Source: Lentibacillus siamensis (GTDB lineage Bacteria > Bacillota > Bacilli > Bacillales > Amphibacillaceae). Taken from it: a DNA stretch of 64,000 bases. Under the pieces are notes generated by a model. It saw nothing but the letters and a program-made list of their open reading frames with translations. It had not been told where the DNA came from and ran no database searches. The stretch spans positions 248,001 to 312,000 of the forward strand of contig NZ_BAAADS010000018.1 in NCBI RefSeq assembly GCF_039522605.1, read 5' to 3'. Positions 1 to 7,345 of the stretch are shown here, piece by piece. The position numbers were made by a program, and so were the translations under genes. Numbering within the stretch: the first letter of the stretch is position 1; each line of letters opens with the position of its first letter.

Positions 1-1
1 A

Positions 2-139
2 AAAACGTATTCTGAATGGCTGCCTTCTGCCGATTATGAAATAGCAGATCTGCCCGGAATTTCGTTTACAAATCACACGGGCGATTCCGAAAATGTATAT
101 AGTGAAATTTGGATGCCAGTAAAGGAAAAAAACAATTAG
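2..139 (+). CDS. C-terminal end of a GyrI-like/AraC effector-binding domain protein (partial)
   Basis: The window opens inside a gene. The frame from base 2 reads 45 residues ending in SEIWMPVKEKNN and a TAG stop. A tail with YEIADLPG, then EIWMPV just before the stop, is typical of the effector-binding (GyrI-like, SRPBCC-like beta-barrel) domain that ends many AraC- or MerR-type multidrug regulators. The start and any DNA-binding domain lie outside the window, so the full architecture cannot be told. A terminator overlaps the stop codon. Confidence 0.55.
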   Translation, partial: KTYSEWLPSADYEIADLPGISFTNHTGDSENVYSEIWMPVKEKNN

Positions 140-172
140 ACCAGTCAGATGTGACTGGTCTATTTAGTCTTT
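138..172 (+). terminator. Rho-independent terminator
   Basis: A perfect inverted repeat AGACCAGTC / GACTGGTCT (138-146 and 153-161) with a 6-base loop is followed by ATTTAGTCTTTATT. It closes the partial gene at the left edge and overlaps its stop codon. Confidence 0.75.
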
Positions 173-227
173 ATTCCTTCAACATCGGAAATATGATGCA
201 ATTTGTTTTAAATTTCTGTCAATTACC

Positions 228-692
228 TTAATTATCAACATAATTATTTTTAAACTGATCGGAACCAATACCGCCGATTATCATGAAAGCTAACGGTAAA
301 AAATTCGATATGATGTTTGGTATACCATCTGGAATCATAACAGCAGTACCAAAAAAATGATGCAGGCCAAAGATAATAAGCTTTACGACCAATAGAAATA
401 CTCCTAATAAAAACACACTGTCAAACAATGCTTTCCATTTCGGATGCGCCAGTTTTTTACTGTCCCGAATTACTTTTTCTTTCAATTCTTTGTCACTCCT
501 TAATAATTCGTCTATCGTGATACCGAATAAATCACTTAATTCAATGATCACTTCGATACTGGGATAATTTTTGCCAATCTCCCATTTTGAGACTGACTGA
601 CGACTAACATGGATTTTTTCAGCGAGGTAAGATTGTGACCACCCTCGTTTTTCCCGTTCTTCTTTTAACCTTTCACCAAAATACATGTTCAT
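228..692 (-). CDS. XRE-family transcriptional regulator with C-terminal membrane segments
   Basis: The N-terminal 60 residues are a Cro/C1-type helix-turn-helix: LKEEREKRGWSQSYLAEKI, then VSRQSVSKWEIGKNYPS, where the recognition helix sits. After a short linker (ELLRSDKELKEKVIRDS) come two hydrophobic stretches (about residues 88-108 and 122-142). It therefore looks like a membrane-tethered repressor of the type common in Bacillaceae. Three ATG codons lie close together. The ATG at 692 has the best spacing (5 nt) from AAAGG, and 695 or 686 are possible. The ligand and targets are unknown, and no partner gene is adjacent on the same strand. Confidence 0.8.
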   Translation of the reverse strand: MNMYFGERLKEEREKRGWSQSYLAEKIHVSRQSVSKWEIGKNYPSIEVIIELSDLFGITIDELLRSDKELKEKVIRDSKKLAHPKWKALFDSVFLLGVFLLVVKLIIFGLHHFFGTAVMIPDGIPNIISNFLPLAFMIIGGIGSDQFKNNYVDN

Positions 693-695
693 CAT

Positions 696-1035
696 CGCCT
701 TTCTTTTTTTCCATTATTGTCAGAGTGAACATCTTAAGTAAAGATAGTTATAGGCGCACCGGGGCGCAACCAGTCGTTGCCCCTTCCTTATTTCATCGCA
801 TCACTGGAATATGCCCTACGTCATAAAAATAAAACAGACGAAATAATTATAACTATTATCATAGAAAAACCGGCTCTTCACAGGTTAAATTCTTGCTTAT
901 TCCAAGTGATTGCCGGTTATAATAGGTCGTCTTTTAAGTTACACTTTTTAATTTGTACCAGTCTCTTTGAGTAACTTCAGCTGAATAAATTTTTTTCTGC
1001 AAGGGATGGTTTCCGTATATTACCCTACAGTCACA
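696..1035. other. Intergenic region with a minus-strand hairpin terminator
   Basis: I see no convincing gene here. A hairpin at 868-918 has arms AACCGGC / GCCGGTT plus an inner CTTG/CAAG pairing. On the minus strand the 3' arm runs into TTTTTC, so it can terminate the VOC-gene transcript coming from the right. The plus-strand open frames here show no ribosome-binding site or recognisable sequence. Confidence 0.45.
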
Positions 1036-1419
1036 TTAGTCATTCTTTTCCATAACTGCGAAATAGTTTTGTTCGCTATCTGCAAAATTAAATACTCTGC
1101 CAGATAGCATGTTTACAATTTCTCCAACCGTGACATTGTTACTTAATAAATCGTCATGCAACGTATCGAGACTTTCCGTGAAAAACATTAATGAAGGTGT
1201 ATCCAGGTTTAATTCAGGCTGCATTTTAGCAATTAATTCTTTATTGTGGAGTACAATACTCGTTCCCACGCCCTTTGATGGTGCTATTTCAATTCACCTC
1301 ATACCATGGCCATCATTATCATCAGAAATTACATGAAACCCGACTTTTTCTGTCCAAAATGTAACAGCCTCTTCCTGGTTATTAACGTACAGCATAATTT
1401 GACCAATCTTATTAATCAT
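1036..1419 (-). pseudogene. VOC-family (glyoxalase/bleomycin-resistance fold) protein, interrupted by in-frame TGA
   Basis: An ATG at 1419, preceded by GAGGAAAT, opens MINKIGQIMLYVNNQEEAV, the usual start of a VOC-superfamily protein. The frame runs 41 codons to TGA at 1296-1294, then continues without further stops (IEIAPSKGVGTSIVL...) to the TAA at 1036. Relatives have MRWIEIAP at this point, so a TGG tryptophan codon has become TGA by one G-to-A change. The combined length of about 127 residues is normal for the family. The downstream part could restart at a GTG at 1269 but would lack the first beta-alpha-beta module. It is most likely a recent pseudogene or a base-call error. Confidence 0.75.
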
Positions 1420-1498
1420 TAAATTTCCTCCTCATTTTTTATTTCCATTCAACGTCTCCATTGGCTTCACTTAACACTATAATTTTCCGAAAATTGTT

Positions 1499-2203
1499 TC
1501 AAAACAGCAAATATATATAATAGACAAACCCAACAGTAAGTAATGAAGGCAGCAAGTTTCCGACACGAATTTGAACCACCTTCAACAGATTCAAGCCAAT
1601 CGCAACGATTAACAACCCGCCAACTGCCGTTATTTCCGTGATCAAGCCATCAAGGAATGTTTCCGGAAGAAGCTGTTCAATTTGCGTGGCCAATAAAGCA
1701 ATCGAGCCCTGGTAAAGAACTACCGGAATCACCGAAAAAATGACACCAAATCCAAGTGTTGTCGTTAGAACAAGTGCAACAAATCCATCAATTACTCCCT
1801 TGGTCAGCAGTATTTCATGATCTCCCCGCAAGCCGCTGTCCAGAGCGCCAATGACTGACATGGCACCAATGACAAAGATTAAGGAAGCGGTGATGAACCC
1901 TTGGGAGACGCTGAAATTTTCATTCGTCGTTGAAAAATGCGAGCCAACCCAGGTACCCAAACGATTTAGCCCCTCTTCTACATGGATAAGCTCCCCTATT
2001 ATTGCCCCTGTTAATAAACTCAGCAAAACCACAATGATAACTTCTGTTGAAAAAGCCATTTGCATGCCAATCAGAATTACAGCCAGTCCAATTCCATGCA
2101 TCACCGTTTCTTTGTAACGTTCAGGTATTTTCGTAAAAACCAGCCCTAACAGGCTTCCTGCTATAATACAGGCTCCATTCACTAATGTTCCATATAAGAC
2201 CAT
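1499..2203 (-). CDS. DUF554 family membrane protein (YdfK/YqgA-like)
   Basis: This 234-residue hydrophobic protein begins MVLYGTLVNGACIIAGSLLG, the conserved opening of the DUF554 family. Six or seven membrane segments are apparent, with the family pattern GAIIGELIHVEEGLNRLG after the third and SLIFVIGAMSVIGALDSGLRGD in the middle. The start is supported by GGAGAGG seven bases upstream. The family is widespread in Firmicutes and its role is not established, though transport has been proposed. It lies directly downstream of the cysteine desulfurase on the same strand with a 26-bp gap, so the two may be co-transcribed. Confidence 0.85.
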   Translation of the reverse strand: MVLYGTLVNGACIIAGSLLGLVFTKIPERYKETVMHGIGLAVILIGMQMAFSTEVIIVVLLSLLTGAIIGELIHVEEGLNRLGTWVGSHFSTTNENFSVSQGFITASLIFVIGAMSVIGALDSGLRGDHEILLTKGVIDGFVALVLTTTLGFGVIFSVIPVVLYQGSIALLATQIEQLLPETFLDGLITEITAVGGLLIVAIGLNLLKVVQIRVGNLLPSLLTVGFVYYIYLLF

Positions 2204-2229
2204 TACAACCTCTCCAATTACCCTGTTAT

Positions 2230-3384
2230 TTATATTTGTTCGTATGCTGAACCTATTTCTTTAATTGCTTCCAAAAAAGCTCGTACTTCTGCTTCGGTAT
2301 TATATATTCCCAGGCTTGCCCGCACCACGCCTTGCTCTGTTGTATCCAGTGACTCATGACCAAGCGGACTGCAATGAAGGCCGGCCCGCACAGCGATATC
2401 GTAATGTGAGTCCAATATCATGGCCACTTCCTGTGAAGAAACATTTCGAACATTAAAGGCAGTAATCGGCACTCTTGGCTGGTGTTCATCTGGACCATAA
2501 CACGTAATTCCAGGTAGTGATTTAAGTCCGGTTACCAATTGTTTGGCAAGCAATGTTTCACGTGGAACATTCCCATTTTGTCTTTTTTCAACCTGTTTCA
2601 AAGCAGCATTGAAACCAGCAATTCCTGGTGTATTCAGTGTTCCGCTTTCATATCTTTCCGGCCATTGTTCCGGCTGATCAATCGATTCAGAATGCGCGCC
2701 TGTCCCGCCATGATGAATCGGCTCCAATTGTATTTCTCCATTCACAAGAAGCATACCGGTTCCCTGTGGTCCAAGCAACCCTTTATGGCCAGGAAAAGCA
2801 AGCATGTCGATATCCTGTTCTTTCATGTTTATCTCTGTATGTCCGGCGGTCTGCGAACCGTCAATCAGGGTGGAAATGGAATTATCATGAGCAAGCTTTG
2901 TCACTTCTTCAATCGGCAGGATAGCACCGGTTACATTTGATGCATGTGTCATCACGATCAGTTTTGTATCGGCAGTCATCGCCTTTTTAACATTATGTAT
3001 AAACTGATCACTGTCATCTTCCCATTTTACATACGTCACATCTATTCCTTTTTGTTTTTTAACATACTCCAACGGCCTTCTAATGGAGTTATGTTCAAAA
3101 GAAGAAGCGATAACATGATCTCCCGTCTTCAGTGGAAAACCTTTAATCGCCTGATTCAGGGCAGCCGTGGCATTCGGATAAAAAAGTGCTTTTTTTGGAT
3201 CTGTACACCCAAAAATATAGCTTGCTCTTTCCCTGGTTTCCTGAATCAAATTCGCAGCCCTTCTTGCTAATTTGTGACTCCCTCTGCCAGGGTTTGCACC
3301 TGCCTCATTTAACGCGTACATCATTGCCTCCCCTACTTCAGGTGGTTTTGGGAATGATGAAGCTGCCTGATCAAAGTATATCAT
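2230..3384 (-). CDS. Cysteine desulfurase family PLP-dependent aminotransferase (class V)
   Basis: This 384-residue class V aminotransferase opens with IYFDQAASSFPKPPEV. It has the PLP-lysine region AFPGHKGLLGPQGTGML (about residues 196-212), the phosphate-binding SSFEHNSIRRPL, and a C-terminal RAGLHCSPLGH loop whose cysteine would carry the persulfide. The short form matches the small SufS-like subgroup (TIGR01977-type) rather than NifS/IscS. The likely reaction is L-cysteine to L-alanine plus enzyme-bound sulfane sulfur. The sulfur acceptor is unknown and no scaffold gene is nearby. GGGGGAG precedes the ATG. The gene contains a parS site, so its sequence is also under selection for ParB binding. 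Confidence 0.88.
   Translation of the reverse strand: MIYFDQAASSFPKPPEVGEAMMYALNEAGANPGRGSHKLARRAANLIQETRERASYIFGCTDPKKALFYPNATAALNQAIKGFPLKTGDHVIASSFEHNSIRRPLEYVKKQKGIDVTYVKWEDDSDQFIHNVKKAMTADTKLIVMTHASNVTGAILPIEEVTKLAHDNSISTLIDGSQTAGHTEINMKEQDIDMLAFPGHKGLLGPQGTGMLLVNGEIQLEPIHHGGTGAHSESIDQPEQWPERYESGTLNTPGIAGFNAALKQVEKRQNGNVPRETLLAKQLVTGLKSLPGITCYGPDEHQPRVPITAFNVRNVSSQEVAMILDSHYDIAVRAGLHCSPLGHESLDTTEQGVVRASLGIYNTEAEVRAFLEAIKEIGSAYEQI
2554..2569. other. parS centromere site (ParB/Spo0J binding), inside the cysteine desulfurase gene
   Basis: TGTTTCACGTGGAACA matches the conserved bacterial parS consensus TGTTNCACGTGAAACA exactly when read on the minus strand (TGTTCCACGTGAAACA). It is the exact reverse complement of the second site at 6487. 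It encodes part of GNVPRETLL in the overlapping gene. ParB loading here would condense the origin region together with SMC. Confidence 0.93.
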
Positions 3385-3534
3385 CAGATCTCCCCCATTT
3401 ATATATGTTGAATTCCTGTCATGCCATCTATAGTAGATGCCAAACTATTTTCACCACATTTAACATTTCTTGACATTATTTAAAAAAGACTGACAGCGTC
3501 ATACAGCTAATCAGTCTGTTTTCATTTAAACTGC

Positions 3535-4380
3535 TTACTTGTCCAATGTCGTTAATATCCGTTCAAGATCATCATTCGAATAAAACTCTATTTCAATCTT
3601 GCCTTTCCGTTTTCCGCGGTTAATGGATACGGCAGTACCTAAACGGTCACGGAGAATTGTCTCACGTTCCTTGATAAATACATCTTTTTCAGGCTTCTTC
3701 TTTTTCTTTATTTGTTTACCTTTTTCATTTAACTGTACAATCAGTTGTTCAACCTGTCTTACATTCAGCTTTTCTTTTCGTATTTTATCAACGAATGGCA
3801 TAATTTTTTCGGTATCCTTAATTCCCAGCAATGCACGGCCATGCCCCATTGAAAGTTCACCATTATTAATGTAGGCAATCGCCTGATCCGGTAAAGATAA
3901 TAAGCGGACAATATTGGCAATATGGGATCTGCTTTTACCAAGCCGTTTTGACAATTCATCCTGGGTAATTTCTAATTCATTCATCAGATTGGAATATGCG
4001 TAAGCTTCTTCGATTGGTGTTAAATCTTCACGTTGCAAGTTTTCCAGCAAGGCTACTTCCATCATTTTTTCATCGGTTAACTCTTTGACTACTGCCGGAA
4101 TCACATCAAGACCGGCATCTTTTGCAGCGCGAAAACGGCGCTCACCGACAACAATTTCATAGCCTTTTATGCTTTTTCGTACAATTAACGGCTGAATAAT
4201 GCCATATTCCAAAATAGATTCTTTAAGTTCTTCAATTGCATCCGCATGAAATGTCTTTCTTGGCTGATAAGGATTTGGACGACAATCTTTAACAGGGATT
4301 TCCTGAATCAAATCATCTTCCTTCTCCTCTATATCAGGAGGAAAAAAAGCATCTAATCCTTTACCTAACCCTTTCGCCAC
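3535..4380 (-). CDS. parB: Chromosome-partitioning protein ParB (Spo0J)
   Basis: A 281-residue ParB. Residues 1-12 (MAKGLGKGLDAF) form the N-terminal motif that stimulates ParA ATPase. The CTPase/ParB N-domain holds NPYQPRKTF, GYEIVVGERRFRAAK (the GERR box) and ENLQREDLTPIEEA. The central helix-turn-helix (TQDELSKRLGKSRSHIANIVRLLSLP) binds parS, and the C-terminus dimerises. The start is a GTG at 4380 that overlaps the end of parA by 20 bp, indicating translational coupling. In sporulating relatives Spo0J also couples segregation to sporulation through Soj. Two perfect parS sites lie within 3 kb. Confidence 0.97.
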   Translation of the reverse strand: MAKGLGKGLDAFFPPDIEEKEDDLIQEIPVKDCRPNPYQPRKTFHADAIEELKESILEYGIIQPLIVRKSIKGYEIVVGERRFRAAKDAGLDVIPAVVKELTDEKMMEVALLENLQREDLTPIEEAYAYSNLMNELEITQDELSKRLGKSRSHIANIVRLLSLPDQAIAYINNGELSMGHGRALLGIKDTEKIMPFVDKIRKEKLNVRQVEQLIVQLNEKGKQIKKKKKPEKDVFIKERETILRDRLGTAVSINRGKRKGKIEIEFYSNDDLERILTTLDK

Positions 4381-5134
4381 TGTTCATCACTTCCTTCGCT
4401 AATTCAAGATATACCTCCGCACCTTTGGATTTCGGATCATACGTAATGATTGGCTGACCGTGACTTGGTGCTTCACCCAAACGGATATTTCTTGGAATAA
4501 CAGTTTTATAGACTTTGTCCTGAAAGTATTTTTTAACCTCTTCGATAACCTGAACACCAAGATTTGTCCGGGCATCCAGCATTGTCAGCAGTACACCTTC
4601 GATCATCAATTGTTTATTAAGGTGTTTTTGAACAAGTCGGATTGTATTCAGCAGCTGGCTCAAACCTTCCAATGCGTAATATTCACATTGTACCGGAATC
4701 ATAACGGTATCAGATGAAGTCAGCGCATTAATCGTCAATAATCCAAGGGATGGAGGGCAATCTATAATAATATAATCATAGTTATCCTTCAGTTCCTCCA
4801 GTGCTTTTTGCAATCGAATTTCCCTTGAAATAGTCGGGACAAGTTCAATTTCTGCTCCCGCAAGCTGGATTGTCGCTGGAATAATATCCAAATTCTCCGT
4901 ATTAGTAGGTACACAAACGTTTTCTGCCGGTAAATCCTCAACCAGCACATTATAGATACACTGGTCCATATCAGCTTTGTTGATACCAACGCCGCTGGTG
5001 GCATTCCCCTGTGGATCAATATCTACAATCAGCACCTTATTATTAAATTGTGCCAGGCCTGCGCTCAGATTTACCGATGATGTTGTTTTTCCTACGCCAC
5101 CCTTTTGATTTGCAATGGCCATAATTTTTCCCAT
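4361..5134 (-). CDS. soj: ParA family ATPase Soj (chromosome partitioning, DnaA regulator)
   Basis: A 257-residue Walker-type ATPase with the deviant P-loop KGGVGKTTSS (residues 11-20), Walker A' IVDIDPQGNATSG and Walker B IIIDCPPSLG. It closely matches Soj of Bacillus, which moves origins with Spo0J and inhibits or activates DnaA as monomer or dimer. The ATG at 5134 (MGKIMAIANQKGG) has the SD sequence AGGTGGGTGA. The longer frame from a GTG at 5146 is less likely. It is the first gene of a two-gene operon with parB. Confidence 0.96.
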   Translation of the reverse strand: MGKIMAIANQKGGVGKTTSSVNLSAGLAQFNNKVLIVDIDPQGNATSGVGINKADMDQCIYNVLVEDLPAENVCVPTNTENLDIIPATIQLAGAEIELVPTISREIRLQKALEELKDNYDYIIIDCPPSLGLLTINALTSSDTVMIPVQCEYYALEGLSQLLNTIRLVQKHLNKQLMIEGVLLTMLDARTNLGVQVIEEVKKYFQDKVYKTVIPRNIRLGEAPSHGQPIITYDPKSKGAEVYLELAKEVMNSGERVR

Positions 5135-5290
5135 GCTGTCACCCACCTAAACTCTATACGTTTTATTTTACCACTTTTTTTGTCGAAATACCTCTTATTA
5201 ATGGTTATTGTTAGAAAAAAGTAATCTCAAATTCAGTGGTCATTACCAAAGACTCTTTTCTTAAAATATGGTTGCTGTCCTCAGTTGAAC

Positions 5291-5450
5291 AAAACTGCGA
5301 CGTAACTGCTGGAATGTGTTCTATAATCATGTCCGCTTCTCACCCTGCCGTCCAGGATCGTTCCGGGCGGATGCTTTTACCACTGGCATAAGTGAAAGCG
5401 ACGTGTATTTCCGCAGCGGTGGTAGAACATCATACTATGTCGCAGTTTAT
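5291..5450. repeat. Dispersed intergenic repeat with inverted ends
   Basis: The 427-bp gap between parA and noc holds an element bounded by AAAACTGCGACGTA (5291) and TATGTCGCAGTTTAT (5436), which are imperfect inverted repeats. The internal core at 5387-5420 (CATAAGTGAAAGCGACGTG, then TATTTCCGCAGCGG) recurs in the serS leader at 36009-36041 (AAGTGAAAGCGAAGTATAT, then TTCCGAAGCGG). There is no coding capacity. It is probably a small non-autonomous mobile or structured element; the family is not identified. Confidence 0.55.
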
Positions 5451-5497
5451 GGATATTGTCCAATAACAACCTTTTAGAAAACAGTCTTATCTAAATA

Positions 5498-5541
5498 AGC
5501 GGAATGAAAAGCCACTCATCCTTCCAGCAAAGATGAATGGC
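5498..5541 (-). terminator. Rho-independent terminator of noc
   Basis: On the minus strand, arms GCCATTCATC / GATGAGTGGC (one G-T pair) are followed by TTTTCATT. It lies about 30 bp downstream of the noc stop. Confidence 0.7.
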
Positions 5542-5573
5542 ATTTTAATTCCGGTATAAAAGCTAAAAATGTA

Positions 5574-6434
5574 TTATTTCTTTTTAGGTATTTTTATTGT
5601 AATCTGATAAAAATCGTCTTCGTCCTTCTCGTCCGATTCCACATCAATTCCCGTTTTGGAAACCATGTTCAGTGATTGGCGAATCGTATTCATTGCGATT
5701 CGAATATCTTTATTAACACCCTTCAGTTTGGGTTTCTTTTTTGCGGATTTTTCTTTCGGTTTATCGAGTTTTTCAATATATTCTTCTGTTTGCTTTACAT
5801 TCAACTGCTTTTCCAAAATTGCATTTAGAACTTCACGCTGCTTGTCCTGATCACTAATTTTAATTAATGCTCGTGCATGCCTTTCAGTAATTTCTTTATC
5901 CAGCACTGCCTGCTGAACTTCAACAGGAAGTTTCAATAAGCGCAGTTTGTTCGCTATTGTTGACTGATTTTTACCAAGGCGCTGGGCTAACGCTTCCTGT
6001 GTCAATTCATGGAGTTCCAACAAACTTTCATATGCCTGCGCCTCTTCAATAACGGTTAATTCTTCACGCTGCAGGTTTTCAATAAGCGCGACTGATGCAG
6101 TTTCCGCATCAGACATTTCCCGTTTAATCGCCGGTATATGCTCCCATTCGAGCGATTGTACCGCCCGCCATCTACGTTCGCCGGCAATAATTTCATAAGC
6201 CTCTTTATCATTTAACTTACGAACAATTATTGGCTGAATCATACCATGTGTATGTATTGTCTGCGCCAGTTCATTTATTTTTTCCTCATTAAAAATAGAC
6301 CTCGGCTGAAATCTGTTAGGTTCAATCTTTTCAACAGGAAGTTGTTCAACTTCATTTGGGTTATATGATTCTTCCTTTTGGTTGGAATTTGATTTATCCC
6401 CCAGGCCAAATATTTTATTAAAAGGACTTGCCAT
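5574..6434 (-). CDS. noc: Nucleoid occlusion protein Noc (ParB paralogue)
   Basis: A 286-residue ParB-family protein. It has an N-terminal amphipathic segment (MASPFNKIFGLGD) as used by Noc for membrane binding, then NRFQPRSIF, AYEIIAGERRWRAVQ and ENLQREELTVIEEA, and the HTH LTQEALAQRLGKNQSTIANKLRLLKLP. A lysine-rich linker (DKPKEKSAKKKPKLKG) precedes the dimerisation tail. Noc binds NBS sites and blocks FtsZ assembly over the nucleoid. The position between rsmG and soj, separate from the soj-spo0J pair, distinguishes it from ParB. The ATG at 6434 follows AAGGTGGTG. Confidence 0.94.
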   Translation of the reverse strand: MASPFNKIFGLGDKSNSNQKEESYNPNEVEQLPVEKIEPNRFQPRSIFNEEKINELAQTIHTHGMIQPIIVRKLNDKEAYEIIAGERRWRAVQSLEWEHIPAIKREMSDAETASVALIENLQREELTVIEEAQAYESLLELHELTQEALAQRLGKNQSTIANKLRLLKLPVEVQQAVLDKEITERHARALIKISDQDKQREVLNAILEKQLNVKQTEEYIEKLDKPKEKSAKKKPKLKGVNKDIRIAMNTIRQSLNMVSKTGIDVESDEKDEDDFYQITIKIPKKK

Positions 6435-6486
6435 AATCAAGCACCACCTTAGACTCGTACGTCAATGACGATCACTAATGCTAAAT

Positions 6487-6502
6487 TGTTCCACGTGAAA
6501 CA
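6487..6502. other. parS centromere site upstream of noc
   Basis: TGTTCCACGTGAAACA is a perfect 16-bp parS palindrome in the noc-rsmG gap, about 50 bp upstream of the noc start. It may both load ParB and influence noc transcription. Confidence 0.95.
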
Positions 6503-6610
6503 TTGTATTTTGATGATCGAACAGCCAGACATAATCTATAATCCTATTTTATCATATGTACACATGAATGAGTATGTATTTACAAAATTATATCACGGTA
6601 TTTCCGAGCT

Positions 6611-7327
6611 TTATTCAATAGGATCCTTATTCGGCAATCCAGGTTTACGTGGATATTTCTTCGGTGTTTTTCGTTTTTTATCTATGATAATAATGGAACG
6701 TTCACTTTCTTCCATCGGCAATGTAAACGTATGAAATGCGTTCATTTTTCCACCCAGTATTTCAATTGCTTCATCGGCATTTTCTAATTCAGTTTCAGCC
6801 TGTGCCCCTTTCATAGCAATAAACACGCCGCCCTTTTTTGTCAGCGGCAGACACAATTCACTTAATACAGACATTCGGGCAACTGCTCTGGCTGTGACAA
6901 CATCAAATGACTCCCTGAATTTCACACTTTTGCCAAATGTTTCTGCCCTGTCATGATAAAATGCTACATTTTCAAGATCCAACTGTACTGCAAGTTGATT
7001 TAAAAAATTTATCCGCTTCTTCAGTGAATCAACGATTGTCACGCGTAAATGTGGAAAACATATTTTGAGTGGGATGCTCGGGAACCCGGCCCCGGCACCC
7101 ACATCACAAATATGGGAAGCATTCGTGAAATCATGGTGAAATGCAGCTGTAATGGAATCAAAGAAATGCTTTAAATAAACATCTTCCCTGCTTTTCAATG
7201 CTGTCAGGTTTATTTTTTCGTTCCGTTCTGTAAGTGTTTCAAAATAGCGATTAAATTGCTCCAGCTGGGTATCGCTTAATTGAATACCCTGCTGACGCAA
7301 TTCCTCGGTAAATTGTTCTGGATTCAT
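6611..7327 (-). CDS. rsmG: 16S rRNA (guanine527-N7)-methyltransferase RsmG
   Basis: A 238-residue protein of GidB family length. SAM-binding motif I is CDVGAGAGFPSIPLK (around residue 75). VTIVDSLKKRINFLN supplies the adenosine-binding acidic residue and DVVTARAVARM the next strand. It methylates N7 of G527 in 16S rRNA, and loss gives low-level streptomycin resistance. The ATG at 7327 (MNPEQFTEEL) follows GTGGGGAG; an upstream in-frame GTG at 7342 belongs to that SD. The start is only 19 bp from the mnmG stop, so the two genes form an operon. Confidence 0.95.
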   Translation of the reverse strand: MNPEQFTEELRQQGIQLSDTQLEQFNRYFETLTERNEKINLTALKSREDVYLKHFFDSITAAFHHDFTNASHICDVGAGAGFPSIPLKICFPHLRVTIVDSLKKRINFLNQLAVQLDLENVAFYHDRAETFGKSVKFRESFDVVTARAVARMSVLSELCLPLTKKGGVFIAMKGAQAETELENADEAIEILGGKMNAFHTFTLPMEESERSIIIIDKKRKTPKKYPRKPGLPNKDPIE

Positions 7328-7345
7328 ACAAAGACTCCCCACTCA

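Noticed and set aside
2265..3473. Plus-strand open frames of 60-130 codons across the cysteine desulfurase gene
   Set aside because: No SD, no recognisable sequence; they are shadows of the well-supported minus-strand gene.
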